Of a DNA stretch of 64,000 bases, positions 20,051 to 32,259 are shown one piece after another. The stretch comes from Telmatactis stephensoni (Eukaryota; Cnidaria; Anthozoa; Actiniaria; Isophelliidae). The stretch lies in contig JALIZF010001918.1 in assembly GCA_029948255.1 (NCBI GenBank), forward strand, positions 372,001 through 436,000, written 5' to 3'. The position numbers and the translations under genes are program-made. A model generated the notes under the pieces. It was given only the letters and a program-made list of their open reading frames with translations. It was not told the origin of the DNA and ran no database searches. Every line of letters begins with the position of its first letter. Positions within the stretch are counted from its first letter, which is position 1.

Positions 20051-21972
20051 GGGCTAAGTCCTTAAGTAAAGGAATTTGATGGAAGGACCCATTGTGTGCG
20101 TTAAGTACTTTCAACTACAAAATGATATCGGTAAAAGAAACATTGGAAGGACTGCAAATGAAAGCTAAACTTTCGTAACACTGAAAAATAGTGATCAAGT
20201 TTTTAAAAGTAAAAGTGTGCACAGGCTCGATGCAATTTGTACCTTTTGGTGTGATAAACCATTATAAACATGTTTCCTTGGAATTAAGTCTATTGTGTTC
20301 AGTAACAAAAGATTTCAACGATCAAAATCCACTAAAGGAATTAAAGCTCTTTCGGGCACTAGTTTGGTATTAAAATAGAGTGATTGCACTGTACTTAACC
20401 CGTGAAATTGTAAAATAGCACTATTGAACAATGGAAAACAAAAGATTTTGTACTATTAAGTACTAATAAGATTTTGTACTTTTTCACACATTAAGTGCGA
20501 TCATCGCACTCTACCAATAATAGTTGATGGATTGCTCATCTTCTCGAAACTGAAAACTCGAGAATGTATTGTTTTGTGAAGATCCTACTTTAGATTTTCA
20601 ATCCTGCTTTCCATCTCCCAATCAGAGGCAAAATGCGTTTACAGATTCGATGCACTTAAATCTTTCATTGTATGGATCAGTTTCTTTCATGCCCTTAAAA
20701 CACATGTGATCTCAAAAACTTAATCCAGATCTCCATGACTCTAAATCTCCATGAATGAAATGGATTACAGCTGAATTAAAGAATCATCTCAGATTTCTGA
20801 CACCTCTTAACTATTTGGAATTTCCAAAACAGAGGCATTAAATTGACATGTACGACCCAAACTGAACAGCTGTGTTTTCCAGCAGTAATAATGACCTTTA
20901 ATGAATGGGGCCAATATTGGTTTGGATGTACCAGAAACGGCACACCTTTGATCTTCGTAAGTGAATGTTTGTACGACTTCAAAATTTCTCGTGTGTTAAA
21001 GAAACGCTAAAGAACTTTTTCCTTTGTTTCTTCCAAAGCCACAGGCTACGAAGTTTATACATTTGTATAAATGTAAAAATTCTGACATACAATATGGAAA
21101 CATGCTACAGCGAAAACGTTTGGCCTTGTTTTCTTTTTTAGACACGTACAATGCACCTGGAATTTTAAAAAGTAAAGTTCTTTCACTTCATGTTTTTGTT
21201 AGAATGCGTCCAAAGAAGGTGTCAATTGATCTAATAGCTTCAAGTGCTAGACATTACAACAGTAAAAGCAGAAAAGGTCCGTCAATTGATAGGAGGAACA
21301 AGAGTTTATCACAGTCGTTATTATTGTACTTTGTGCATCAACAAGTGGCTCCCTGTGATGCCTTTGTCTACTCTTACTACTGAACAAGGGGCTGAGACAT
21401 AAAAAGGGTTGGCACAAAACTGGAGGATAGAAAGGTTGACCAACTAAAATGAAGTTTCGTTTTCAATTGCACCCTTTCTAGCCATCGTGGTGTTTTCTTG
21501 CTTGCTTTGATTGCCGTGATTTAGTGTAAAAATCTTGTTCTGAGTAGAAGAATTGATAAGGTATGGCATTTCTATTTTCTCGATGTGCTCTTTCAAGATG
21601 TTGATTTTATCAAACGATTTTGCATACGACAATTTGAGAAAACTTTACTTATAGATAATCTGTCTTGTAGATTCATAGTCCCGGCGGTAATTCAATTTTT
21701 GGATAGAATAATTTTTTAAATATACTATTTTTTCGATAAGCGTGAATTTAAAATACTCGGCCGCATGGGTTCCAGTGGCCACTAGTAGTAACTGGAAAAC
21801 GTTTATTGAGTTTGAAATAGATGTGTCCTTTCGGGATTGCCCAATAAACATTACTACAGCGTTTAGACGAGATTTACATGCAGTTAACAGGGACAATGGG
21901 CAAAATTCGTTGAATCGTTTGAAGGACCATTTTGATACGCCGCTAACGGAAAAACGGAAAAATTTCTTGTTA
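20051..21972. other. Intergenic, no supported gene
   Basis: AT-rich. An open frame of 119 codons at 21024-21383 has no recognisable domain, and its length is expected by chance in this base composition. Repeated TTTTGTACT and AAGTACTAATAAG words occur near 20450-20480. Confidence 0.35.
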
Positions 21973-22187
21973 ATAAATTGACAAACGGATATCCCCTACA
22001 AACGTTTTTAACGCAGTTTTGAAATTCTATCATTTTAACATGATCAAAGATTTTTAGTCAGAGTATTTGCCAGGAGGACTGTTCATAAATTGACAAACGC
22101 ATATCAAACTTTTTTAATGCAGTTTTGAAATTCTATCATTTTAACATGATTAAAGATTTTTAGTCACAGTATTTGCCAGGGGGACCT
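21973..22187. repeat. Tandem duplication, about 105-110 bp unit
   Basis: Copy 1 (about 21973-22080) and copy 2 (about 22085-22187) both run TAAATTGACAAACG, then GCAGTTTTGAAATTCTATCA, then AAAGATTTTTAGTCA, then GTATTTGCCAGG. They differ mainly by a few substitutions and a short deletion. Confidence 0.85.
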
Positions 22188-25100
22188 CTTGACCTACGTC
22201 AGTAAGTAAAATGGAAAAGAATTCCTTTCACCACTTCAATTCTATTTATGAAGAAAGAGATACCACGTTTGTACGACACAGTCTTGCATACTTCAACCAG
22301 AATATCACGAAACTGAATGTACAAATGGTTCGGGAAGGAAGAACTGTTTTTATCCAGAACGTTTTATCATTCTTTTTGCTTTAATAGTTCCTCATACTTA
22401 TCAGTGCAATGGGGGTACCTTTTTTCAGGTTCTAAACAATGCTTAGTGGTAAAAACAGATCGGAGGAAATGTGTACACAGCTCAGACAGATAGTAACAGA
22501 TTCAGCAAATCAAATAAGCAGTTAGGAGTCTTTTCTGATTCCTAGAATTGTATTCAAACTAGAGAGAAAATAGTATAGTGAAAGTTTTCTTAAAATATCG
22601 TTCAAGTTAATGTTTTCGAAACATTTCAACTCCAAACATGGCAAGCAACAAGGCATCCGTGCATTTGGTAAAATCCACAGTTGATGATAATCCAAGAATC
22701 AAATTATCCTTCTAATACAGAAAGCATATCTACTACTCAGAGCATGAAAAATGCATGCATGCTGCACAGTTATCTACTTCAATCAAGAAACATTTTACTT
22801 TTTCAGAGCATTGAATACTCTCATAAAGTGAAACGTGTTTTAATTGAATGTTTTAATTCCGATACCATTGAACATAAGCTGACAAAGTCCTCATGCACAC
22901 AAAAAATACCATGCGCGCTGCGGTGTTTTACTGGAAACGTACTAATAAAAGAAAAAGATTTATTAGCTTCTCTTTGTTTACATAACTCTTCAAGAAACTG
23001 TTTTTTTTAAAGAACAAGCTTTCCACGTGTCGAAAATGCATACACTCTTGGCTTAGTGAGGTGGAAATTGGAGCTAAAACAAGCCATGTGCACGAGCAGG
23101 TAGATGTTTTCACGAAATGAATGGAGTGCATGCGTTGCACATGCATTATGGCTGTACCATGCATAGCACCGGCAATTGTTACTATTTATACATCGATTTA
23201 CCTGTTATTTCCCACGAGGGCCACCAAAAACATTACAATTAGTTGAGCAGCAAGAAATAGTGAGGGAAATTAACATTACTGAAGACCAACTTGTCCGCTG
23301 AAAGGGGCCAAGTAAACACAAGTATGGAACAATTAAACAGTCAAATTGTTTGAAATAACATATTCAGTGTGAGATGGGGAAGATGCGCCATAGAGAATCT
23401 CCAACTGTTATCATCGCGCGAATATATTGGCCCTAGCAGACTACAACAGTGTGTTTACCTGGGTATAACACAAAAGGGGGCAGAAACTACTTGAATACAA
23501 GCGTTTGTAGGCATTGTCACTTAGCTTAGTTTCAGAAGTATCAGCACACTCTACCCTGTTTTTCGCGCTCTCCAGGGAACGTCATTGAAAGAGCTAAACA
23601 AAAACGCTATTCATTTCAGTCTATCCATTTCGCAGACTTCCAATCAGTCCATCCAAAGCTTCATACGACTATTTTCTTTAACCCCAATCAATTTTAATGG
23701 TCCACTGGCTCACTCAGAAATTTGTGCTAGTCCAACATATATTTCAGTTTAGCTTAGGCCTTAAGCATTTCTCCTGTTTCAGTCGTGTGTCAAGAAGCCG
23801 TTTGTTTGACATCAGTTATCCTCCTTAGCGTTTGTAATCACACTACTTATAATTGTTTGATGGTACTCATTATAAGGTACTTTCATTTTGACGGCTCGTA
23901 TCGGATCACTAATTCTACCTCATTATAGGTCAATAACTAGTTTTAATGGGGCCTTTCAATTATCTGATATTTAGTTAAGAAGCGATAATAAATCAGATAA
24001 ATCAAAATCTAATATGACTGAAATGCTGATTGCTCTGCAGTTTCGCTTCTTTAAACTGAATAAAATGAAAGAGTTTTTTTCAAGTAGTTTGGGAAAACGT
24101 TTGCGTGGAAACACCCAGCTTCTTTAAATCTGAAGTTCTATTACCTACGAAAAATAGACTAGTTTGAAGACAAGCTAAGATCGACCAAATATTGCAGTTA
24201 TGTGCAACAAATATAAAAAAAAACTTGCACGCATACGAAAAATGACTAATTGATCTGATTTCGGCACTTGTTTATTTTTAACAATCTTAACAAAGAAAAT
24301 GATAAAAAATAAATTTTGTTAGCAAAAATATTCGACATCTATTATTCATATGTTTTCTTGAGTCCTTTGAAACAAAGACTTTTGCCAAAATGCCGCAATC
24401 TTTAAATCACGAAAAGGGAGAACTATCAAGATGTAATCCACAAAGTCAGGATTGTTTTTTGCGATACCAAGAAATATGTGAAAACATGTTTCAGTTAGAG
24501 GTACAACATCGTAAAATTAACTTCAAGGGCAATGATGTTGTTAATGTTTATAGATTTAGTCAATCAAGCTTCAAGTAAATAAATGACCAAATTAATGAAA
24601 TATTGATGACACGCCGTTACAGGTAGCGCCAACAAAGCAACTTATCTAAACATCACATGCCTTCACTAAAAACAAGAGTACTTGCAAAAAGCTTTTAAAA
24701 AAATCACTAAATTTTACAACATATTATCATAAAATGCAATCCCCTATGGCTTATTAAGCAGGCAAGAGTGGGGTGCGCCCTTGGTTGACATTCCTTCAAA
24801 TGGCCGGTCATTTACTGAATAATTAATTTCAAAGAAGACCGCCTCATTCAATTGCATGGGAGAAGCGTGGATTCTAACTAATTCCTGAAATGTTTTTAGT
24901 AATTAATCAATATCTCATGGTCAATTAGTAAATATTACCTTGGCACTGCTTTCTACCGACCCTTTATTTATTGTGGTCACGCCCAGGATACTTGTTCAAC
25001 GCCCCATGGTGCTGTAACTACAGGACCTGTTTATTAATTTTAGATTATACTTACAACGTTTACCGTGAACAAACAAAAATATTTGGAGTTTTAAAAATTC

Positions 25101-25787
25101 ATCGCCGAGATTAACAACTTTTTGGCACTGGCGTCTAGTTTCAGTGTTCTTTCAACCGCAGAAAAAAGTTCTTCAACTTTGTCAAGAAAACATGTGAAAA
25201 CGCATCTCAGTAAATTGATGAACTACCTTAAAAATATATTTTTTAGATGTCGTTGACATTTTTCACATAATAGGCAGTGGACATCAAAGGAATGACATTT
25301 TTAATTCTGAGTCGAAGACCTTTTTGGGATGCTTTTGGATCGCACAGGAGAATCAATTAAAGCTAGCCTTATTGCTGTAATTAACAAATGCCATCTGGTT
25401 TATTAGCGTAGAAATAAACACATTAGCGACTGTCAAACAATATTGTAACCACGTTGATGAGACGACTTGACGTGCAATCAAAGTGGGCGTATAAATATAA
25501 CAAAATGAATGAGTTACGATTTCTTGAAGGGAAGTCCCAACTCAACACTTTTAATTAAAGTCCCCAAAAGAAAGAGCCATCAAGGAAACAATTTGAAACC
25601 ACACTTGTTACGGCGATTCATTCTAGAACATTTGTGACAATAAGACCTTTTCCAATGACGGATAAAACTTAATGACAAAATAATATCTTTGTGATGTCTC
25701 TGAAAGCTGAGACGAGACTCAACTTGATCTACACGGGTAAATTCCCCAAAGATCTCAGATGTTGTACTAATTTTATATATCTAAATA
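22188..25787. other. Gene-poor stretch with a homeodomain-site-rich patch
   Basis: No supported gene in 3.6 kb. Positions 24815-24945 are rich in TAAT cores (AATAATTAATTTC, AACTAATTCC, GTAATTAATCAATATC, CAATTAGTAAATATTACC). That could be a regulatory element or simply AT-rich sequence. Nothing else stands out. Confidence 0.35.
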
Positions 25788-25939
25788 TTTTATGATGAGT
25801 ACAACATGATAGATTTTTGACCGTAAAGGTTTATTTCCAGACATGTTCGGCGTCCTTACGCCATCACCAGTGACGCCGAAACATGTCTGAAAATAAACCT
25901 TTACCGTCAAAACTCTATCATGTTGTACTCATCATAAAA
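25788..25939. repeat. Compact hairpin element with ribozyme-like core
   Basis: The arms 25788-25853 and 25873-25939 are near-perfect inverted copies. They run TTTTATGATGAGTACAACAT, then GGTTTATTT, then ACATGTT with CGGCGTC at the centre. On the minus strand the centre reads CTGGTGA (25870-25864), a GGCG/CGCC stem, then GAACATGTC. This resembles a hammerhead ribozyme core with small deviations. The plus-strand arm carries the fuller CGAAACATGTC. Confidence 0.8.
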
Positions 25940-26800
25940 CTTTTAGCTTCCCTGCTATTGCACCGACCATTTGGTTCAGTAATCTAAATATGGAGAAAGG
26001 ACTTTGTTCCCAAAACAAAATACAACCAGAAGTTCTTCTATAGCTTTTTTATTTACTTTTAAAGGTACATGTTTGTAAGGATTGTCAGAAATTTCTCTAA
26101 AAATTGAGCTAGAATATAAAGACAGAACCACAACTCAAGATTTCCTGAGTTTTCAAGGAGTATGTTTTATTCACCTGTTGTGAAGACACTGTGTAGTTTA
26201 TGAAACAGAAACGGCGCAACCAAAACTAAGTACAAATTTCTTTGTGCAGGTTTTTGTCTCAATGTACAAAAACGACATCTTTGTGAACATTAAAATGAAA
26301 TTCATGGAAACACTTCAAGATTTTGCCCAAATTCGTGAAACCTTATTTTTCCTTTTTAATCATAAAAAGTATCGTCACGAATTTGGAGGATTGTTAGTGT
26401 ATCAGAAATAACTATTCAATTTTTCAATTGTCGATTTGTTATCATCCCGAGTTGAACACATCAAATGAACAAGGTGGCTTTATTGTTTGAAAGATATTAA
26501 AAAACGAACTGATTGACAACTTGATTGTGTATCTAAAGTTATTCAACCATAGGCTTTTGACATATAGACGACTATTTATGCCTTAAATAATAAATAAGCT
26601 TCATAAAAAGATATTGAATTTGGTTTTGGGCCAACGGTATTGACAATGTTAAATTACTTTGAACAGTACCTCGAAGCTTATAGTTCTAGTTCAAAACAAT
26701 ACCCAGAACAAAAGGATTATTTCAGGGACTCAATTCTTTGAATACATATAAAATATTGATGAGAAACTTCCTACCAAGTGTTGTAGTGTCCATGTTTTTA
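25940..26800. other. Intergenic, no gene seen
   Basis: AT-rich, no supported gene or repeat. If the AATAAA and A-tract that follow come from a retroposed transcript, part of its body may lie here, but nothing coding was recognised. Confidence 0.35.
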
Positions 26801-26839
26801 AATAAACAGGTTTGCACTGTTTGCTCCTCGTGCCATCGA

Positions 26840-26879
<40 letters not shown>
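26801..26879 (+). repeat. AATAAA plus A39 tract, retroposition-like
   Basis: An AATAAA hexamer (26801-26806) is followed 35 nt later by an uninterrupted run of 39 A residues (26841-26879). That spacing is typical of a reverse-transcribed polyadenylated RNA. No flanking target-site duplication was recognised and no homology to a known gene was seen upstream. Confidence 0.5.
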
Positions 26880-26880
<1 letters not shown>

Positions 26881-29800
26881 GCAAGGCAAAATATAACCAC
26901 TCACGTAAAAAAAACCACCCGACTTTTCATCGTATCTTTTCATCGAGCTTCGAAAATAGTACAGACAACGCTTGACGACTTTCTAATGTTTTTATTGGAA
27001 GTTGTGTCCTTAAAGTTTGATTACCTTTGTAATTGATATTTTTAGAGAGCCAAAGTTTGGATAAAAACTGAACGCCCGTTGTATCGGAATGTAAGCTTTT
27101 GGTGGATGTTAATTTTCTCGTTTAAACAAAAAGGTTTATCGTGTTACACATGGAGCATGCGCCTTTATTACGAACCTTGCCGTGTTCATCATATAAAGTG
27201 ATTTTAACTCGTTTTGTTTTGGTATTCGACCTTTTTGGTGAATCGTCTCTCCATTTTATCGGTAGGGTTAATTTTGAATTTCCTTAATCTTATGTGATTC
27301 TCTCCTTTTAATTAAATGTGGAAATAAAAACGATCTTTTTATCCAGTTGTATTTTAGTCTTCGCGCTCTTCCTTCTATAAAGGCCAAAAAATGTGTTAGC
27401 CTAGAGGCTCTCCATCTTAGATTGACTATCGTTATTTGCCTAAAAAGCGTCGCCATCGCAAGCGAAACGTTTAGGATGAAAACACTTAATTTATAATGGG
27501 GTTATAATTCGGCTTTGGTGGGTTTTCTTATAGGATTTCTTTTGAATAGTGCTAGGGATACGTGTGTCTCTCCCCGCTAGCCACAGTAGAATTTCAGTCT
27601 TAGTGAAGCTGATACGACTAGCGAATCTTATTCAATGAAATCTGATGGAAAAATCGCGAGGCTCGAGGGCAAACTAAAGTACTAGTTCTATCGACTGTGC
27701 CTTCTTTGAAAACGTTCTTATGACGAATTCATTCATTTTCAGTCGTTGAAGAGTACCTTAAAGAACTCCTACTTCTTGTAACAAGAAACAAAGTTGCCGC
27801 GTCCCGGATTTACTCCCTAGAAAACAAAGAACTCTGCTGAATTAAAAAGGTAGCTAGATTGCTAGATAAATTCAGTGTTCTATTGTTATTATCTAATAGT
27901 TATAATCATTCAGTAGATATTGAAAAGACGTGTCATTGATTTACAGTTACAAGAATACATAGACAAAAAGAGTCGCAAGCACGTTAGTTACAATTTAACA
28001 TAGATCCAATACGAAAAAAGAAAGGCTTTTATCAAAGGCAGTTTATTCTTCTGGATGGCTCATCTAATTCAAGATTTAAAAAGTCAGAATTCGAAGAAGA
28101 CGCGTAATTCTAGCGGGAGCACGAGGCGAAGTAAACGGCTTTGACTGAAAACATTTACACTTGTTGAAATGATAACGAATCCTTCAACAATCGTAAAACA
28201 AATGGAGGTAAATTGTCACACTCTAGTTGAGTCAATGAAGATTTATCTACATACGGATATTTCGTGTTCATATCAGTCTAGGACAATAGAAACTAGAGGA
28301 GCGTTTCTAAGGATTATTATACAAAATTACTGAAAAAATGGCATTGTTCCCGCAGTTTTGATGACGCTGTTTTAGATATACAAGAAATCTATCCCTGCTT
28401 TGCTATAGGGGAATCAGTCTTTTTGTTTATGAGCAGCTGGAACATTTCTTACGCTATGTTCATTTTCTAAAGTAAAACTTGATTTCAAAACTTACAGTTC
28501 CAGCTTTATTAAGTTTTAGACCACCAACCAGAAACGCTTTCCATAACAATTAAGAATAACTAAAAATCGACGGATAGAAATTTGAACAAGACGTGTGGAA
28601 TGGCACCGAAAACACGAGCACAGTATGAGGTTGATTCACAAGAAATTAAAAAGAGATTCTATAGAAAATCTCTGAATCATACCACTGCAGCGTGACACGC
28701 TAACAAATCACATTAGCTATACCTACATCTTTTCAGGTAGTTCATTTTCTTACTTTTCCACTTTTCCATAAGCTTGTGCTCTCAGCGAGTATGCCAGTGA
28801 CTGTTGGAAATATACTATCCTTTTTTGAAACTTATACTTTAGTTCTAAGATGGCACATAAACAGGACATTCTCGAAGAAACCCACGTTGTTACTCAGTTT
28901 AAAAACTGTATTACTGCTCAGTTTTGGGACTGCCATTTTGATTAAGTCCATGAAAGTTGCCTTACGAACTAAGCTAACTTAATTTCACAACTAACGCATT
29001 CCTTTGCTAACTCCTATATTTAACAGCATGGGTTTCTTTGCGAATTACCATACTGAACCACATACATGTGTTTTAGTACGTTAGAAAGCTTAACGTTTAA
29101 GACAAATGATCGCAAAGACACACTAATCATGAAAAAAAGAAGCTAAGTTACAACGAGAAACATAACTTGGAAGATCAGTTTAGTTCAGTAGAAAGATACC
29201 TACGCCATCTGAACTGATGAAAGCAAAATTCTTTTCAATCTTACACGTCTTTTGTTTCTTTATACTCTTTTAGACTCCGATGTAAGTTGAACTGCGTGCG
29301 TGGTGGTCAGTATTCTTCAGCAAAACAGCAAGTCAAAGTTGGCCCAGCTGGGGTACACTTTGTGTATTTGGAACATTGAAAAAACGACTTGGTTAAAGTC
29401 TCCATTGGCTAGAGGTCCTCCCGATTTCAAATGAGCTCATTGCAGTTTCATTGAGTGACCGCTGGTTCAAGTATAAGACATAGAACAACACTGTTCTAAT
29501 ACCTTTGATTGTATGCGAAATCTACATTAATCGTTTGAAACAATAGGATACTTAGAGTTAAAAACTTACCAAACCTACTTATTAACCTTTTGTAATAGAC
29601 TAATGGGCAAAAAACAATAGTAAATAACATTTGAAAAACCTGTGCAAATCTAATAGTATTTTCTCAGAACTTACAAATAAACGACCAGTTCTTTTCCCCA
29701 CCAATGTATCTCAAAAGATGGGTTCCACAACAGCCGTGAAAAATAGGATAAAATGTAACCAAAAATGAGCGCTCCTTTTTGAACAGGTGTTATAAAAAGC

Positions 29801-32190
29801 CTTTCAAAACACTTCAAGAATATCAACAACAAAAAGAACTGGTTTGCTACGATTTTTTCGGTAAATTATTGACTTTATGGACCAGCAAGCGGCATATCTT
29901 CCTGTAAAGGAAGTGTGAACTCCAAGCAAAACTTTCCCAGATCGCTGTTGCACACTTGGAAGTTCTTTAAATGCTTTTGATAACACAAGGATATCTTTCG
30001 TTATCTTGGCTTGTATTGTCTAGTGATTCGGAACTCTTGTCAAAATTCAAAGTCATAGAAAGTCCTTCATAAAAGGTTGTGTCTATTAGTCTTTGTCTTG
30101 TAACAATAACATCGCATTCAGACGGGTGGAAAGCGTGTAGTTTTGTCATCGAGACATAAAATAATAATAAAAAAAACCTTTAAAAATTGTGTCTTTGGTA
30201 GATGTTTTCGGAACTGTTAGGGAAGTCGTTAAAAGAAATAACTTTACATTTTCAGTTATATCTAAAACGATTCTTAGTGACCTCACTGAGTTGACCCAGG
30301 GCTAACTGAAATACACACGCATAATCTACGAAATTATTAATTTCATGGAGTTGAAAAAAAAATTAAAAAATTAAAAAATATCTAAGCAACTGCAAACGTT
30401 CAAGGTTTCAGATATCTATTTTGACATTTTGTGGGTGCAATTTGTCATAAAAGAAATGTTACTTTTTAACTGTCATCACATCCAATCATAATGACTAACC
30501 AAGTAACTCAAAGCAAACTTAACATGTAACAGCTACCTTGAACCACCTGCGAAGTAAACTTACTTTAACAGTGGAACCCAGCATTTATTAAGCAATTAGA
30601 AGTAGAAAATCGAGGAAGTTTCCACTAATGAAGAGAAAACTTAAGGAAAGTCCCGGATGAAACAATGAAATTGTATTTATTTAAAGAAGCTAAGTCAAGC
30701 ACAGCGGTGTTAGGTAGAATGTTAGGTTTATTTTTTATTTAACCCGTAACAAACATGGACAGGTGACTTTGAAATCAGAAACATACAGGTTGATTTTTGT
30801 TCACTTTTGCCGAAATCAGTCAAATTTGCCATGTTGTAACCCCACGATGTCTTGTCATGGATTGGTTGTTGTGGAAACAAATCGGCAGGTTTACAACCTT
30901 CATGACTAAGACACGAGTACACAGTAATGAAGTAATCTCATATTTAAGAGTCAAGAAGCACTTTCAGATACTTGAAAATCAAGTATTTTTTCATTGTTTA
31001 AGGCATTTATAGTTGTGGCCAGTTCCATTAAAAAGATAATAGCATGAATAGAAATTCTTTATGCCAACTTTCTAAATTACTACCAACTTTTTTTCCCATT
31101 TGCATTTCTTTTCTGGCGACGTTTTTTTAAAAGTAATTTCAATGTTTAAAAATAGCATTTGCATTTTTAAAATAAACTATAACATGGTTGTTGGTGAATT
31201 CTAAACACCAGACTATGTGCTTTCAAATATCGGCTAGTATTAGGATGATAACTCCAAATCTCTGTCCCCTTCCCATTTTATTCCAACCTCTTGCAATTAT
31301 AAGTGAGGCAGCACTGAGATGCGCATTCTATAGTTTATGTACTAAACTTCAAACTTACTTATGTGATAATTTTTTGGATGATTTCTAATTCAAAAGTGCA
31401 TTCGCATTACAGTGAAATACAGAAATGTTTTAAAAAATTCACACAATTTCAATCTTTCATGTTTTATTCGCATATGATCGAAATATTGCTTGATTAGATA
31501 TTGCGACCGTTTGGACAAGTCATCAGTAGAGCTACTAAATATGTAAAACATATAGTACGTAATTGCCAAATTGACACAACTGTCTAATGCTACCAATGGA
31601 AATAAGGTACACTAATCTCTGTTGGTTTATTAAGTATTTCGAGTGGGTAAAGTGAAATCACTTTCCGTTTTTTTTCCTTTTTCGTTTTTTTTTTTTTTTT
31701 TTTTGATGATAAGATTATGTGTTAAAAGAAAACCTGCTTTGTGGTTTGTTTGTGAAAGAATTCACTAACCGAGAGGATTGAAATATAAAAATTGTGAAAG
31801 GGATTGTGAGAGGAAACCACAGCGATCCATGCCAGTTGCACACTGGACAGATCAGCAGACTTGTCCAGTATAAAACGTTGTAGGAAATATATAAATATAT
31901 CAAGCTCCCGTTTCAAAGAACGTGCGGCATAACATACTAGTACAGTACTCGCAAACTGGTTGTATGTAACAACAACTTTATTATAAACTAAAAGGAATTT
32001 GCAAAAATAACTTTGACAACATAAGATGAATTCAGTCGCACATTTTTGAACAATGCCGGAATACAGTACTTGTAAAAAAAAGAAAAAAAAAGGGGGGGGG
32101 AACTATTTTAGATTTACGCCAAATTTCATGAGTTCACGCACATTTTGAGAAACGGGGACCTGACAAAGTTTTTTTAAACAAAATATATAT
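26880..32190. other. Gene-poor stretch, no supported gene
   Basis: A 5.3 kb AT-rich stretch without a recognised gene. A short string at 27449-27475 (CGTCGCCATCGCAAGCGAAAC, then GTTT) resembles 3'-end sequences of Penelope-like retroelements. T/A homopolymers lie at 31677-31703 and 32073-32101, the latter ending in a G run. All open frames are short and uninformative. Confidence 0.35.
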
Positions 32191-32259
32191 AAAGATATAC
32201 AGAGGTTTTGTTTGGTTGAAAAATAAAGATATATAGAGGGTTTTGTTTGGTTGAAGAAA
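32191..32259. repeat. Tandem duplication of a 34-35 bp unit
   Basis: AAAGATATACAGAGG then TTTTGTTTGGTTGAA (32191-32224) is repeated directly as AAAGATATATAGAGGG then TTTTGTTTGGTTGAA (32225-32259). Confidence 0.9.

Noticed and set aside
21024..21383. 119-codon plus-strand frame
   Set aside because: No domain, AT-driven composition, and a length expected by chance in this much sequence.
26722..27036. Frames with long Phe or Lys runs
   Set aside because: Translation of the A39 homopolymer.
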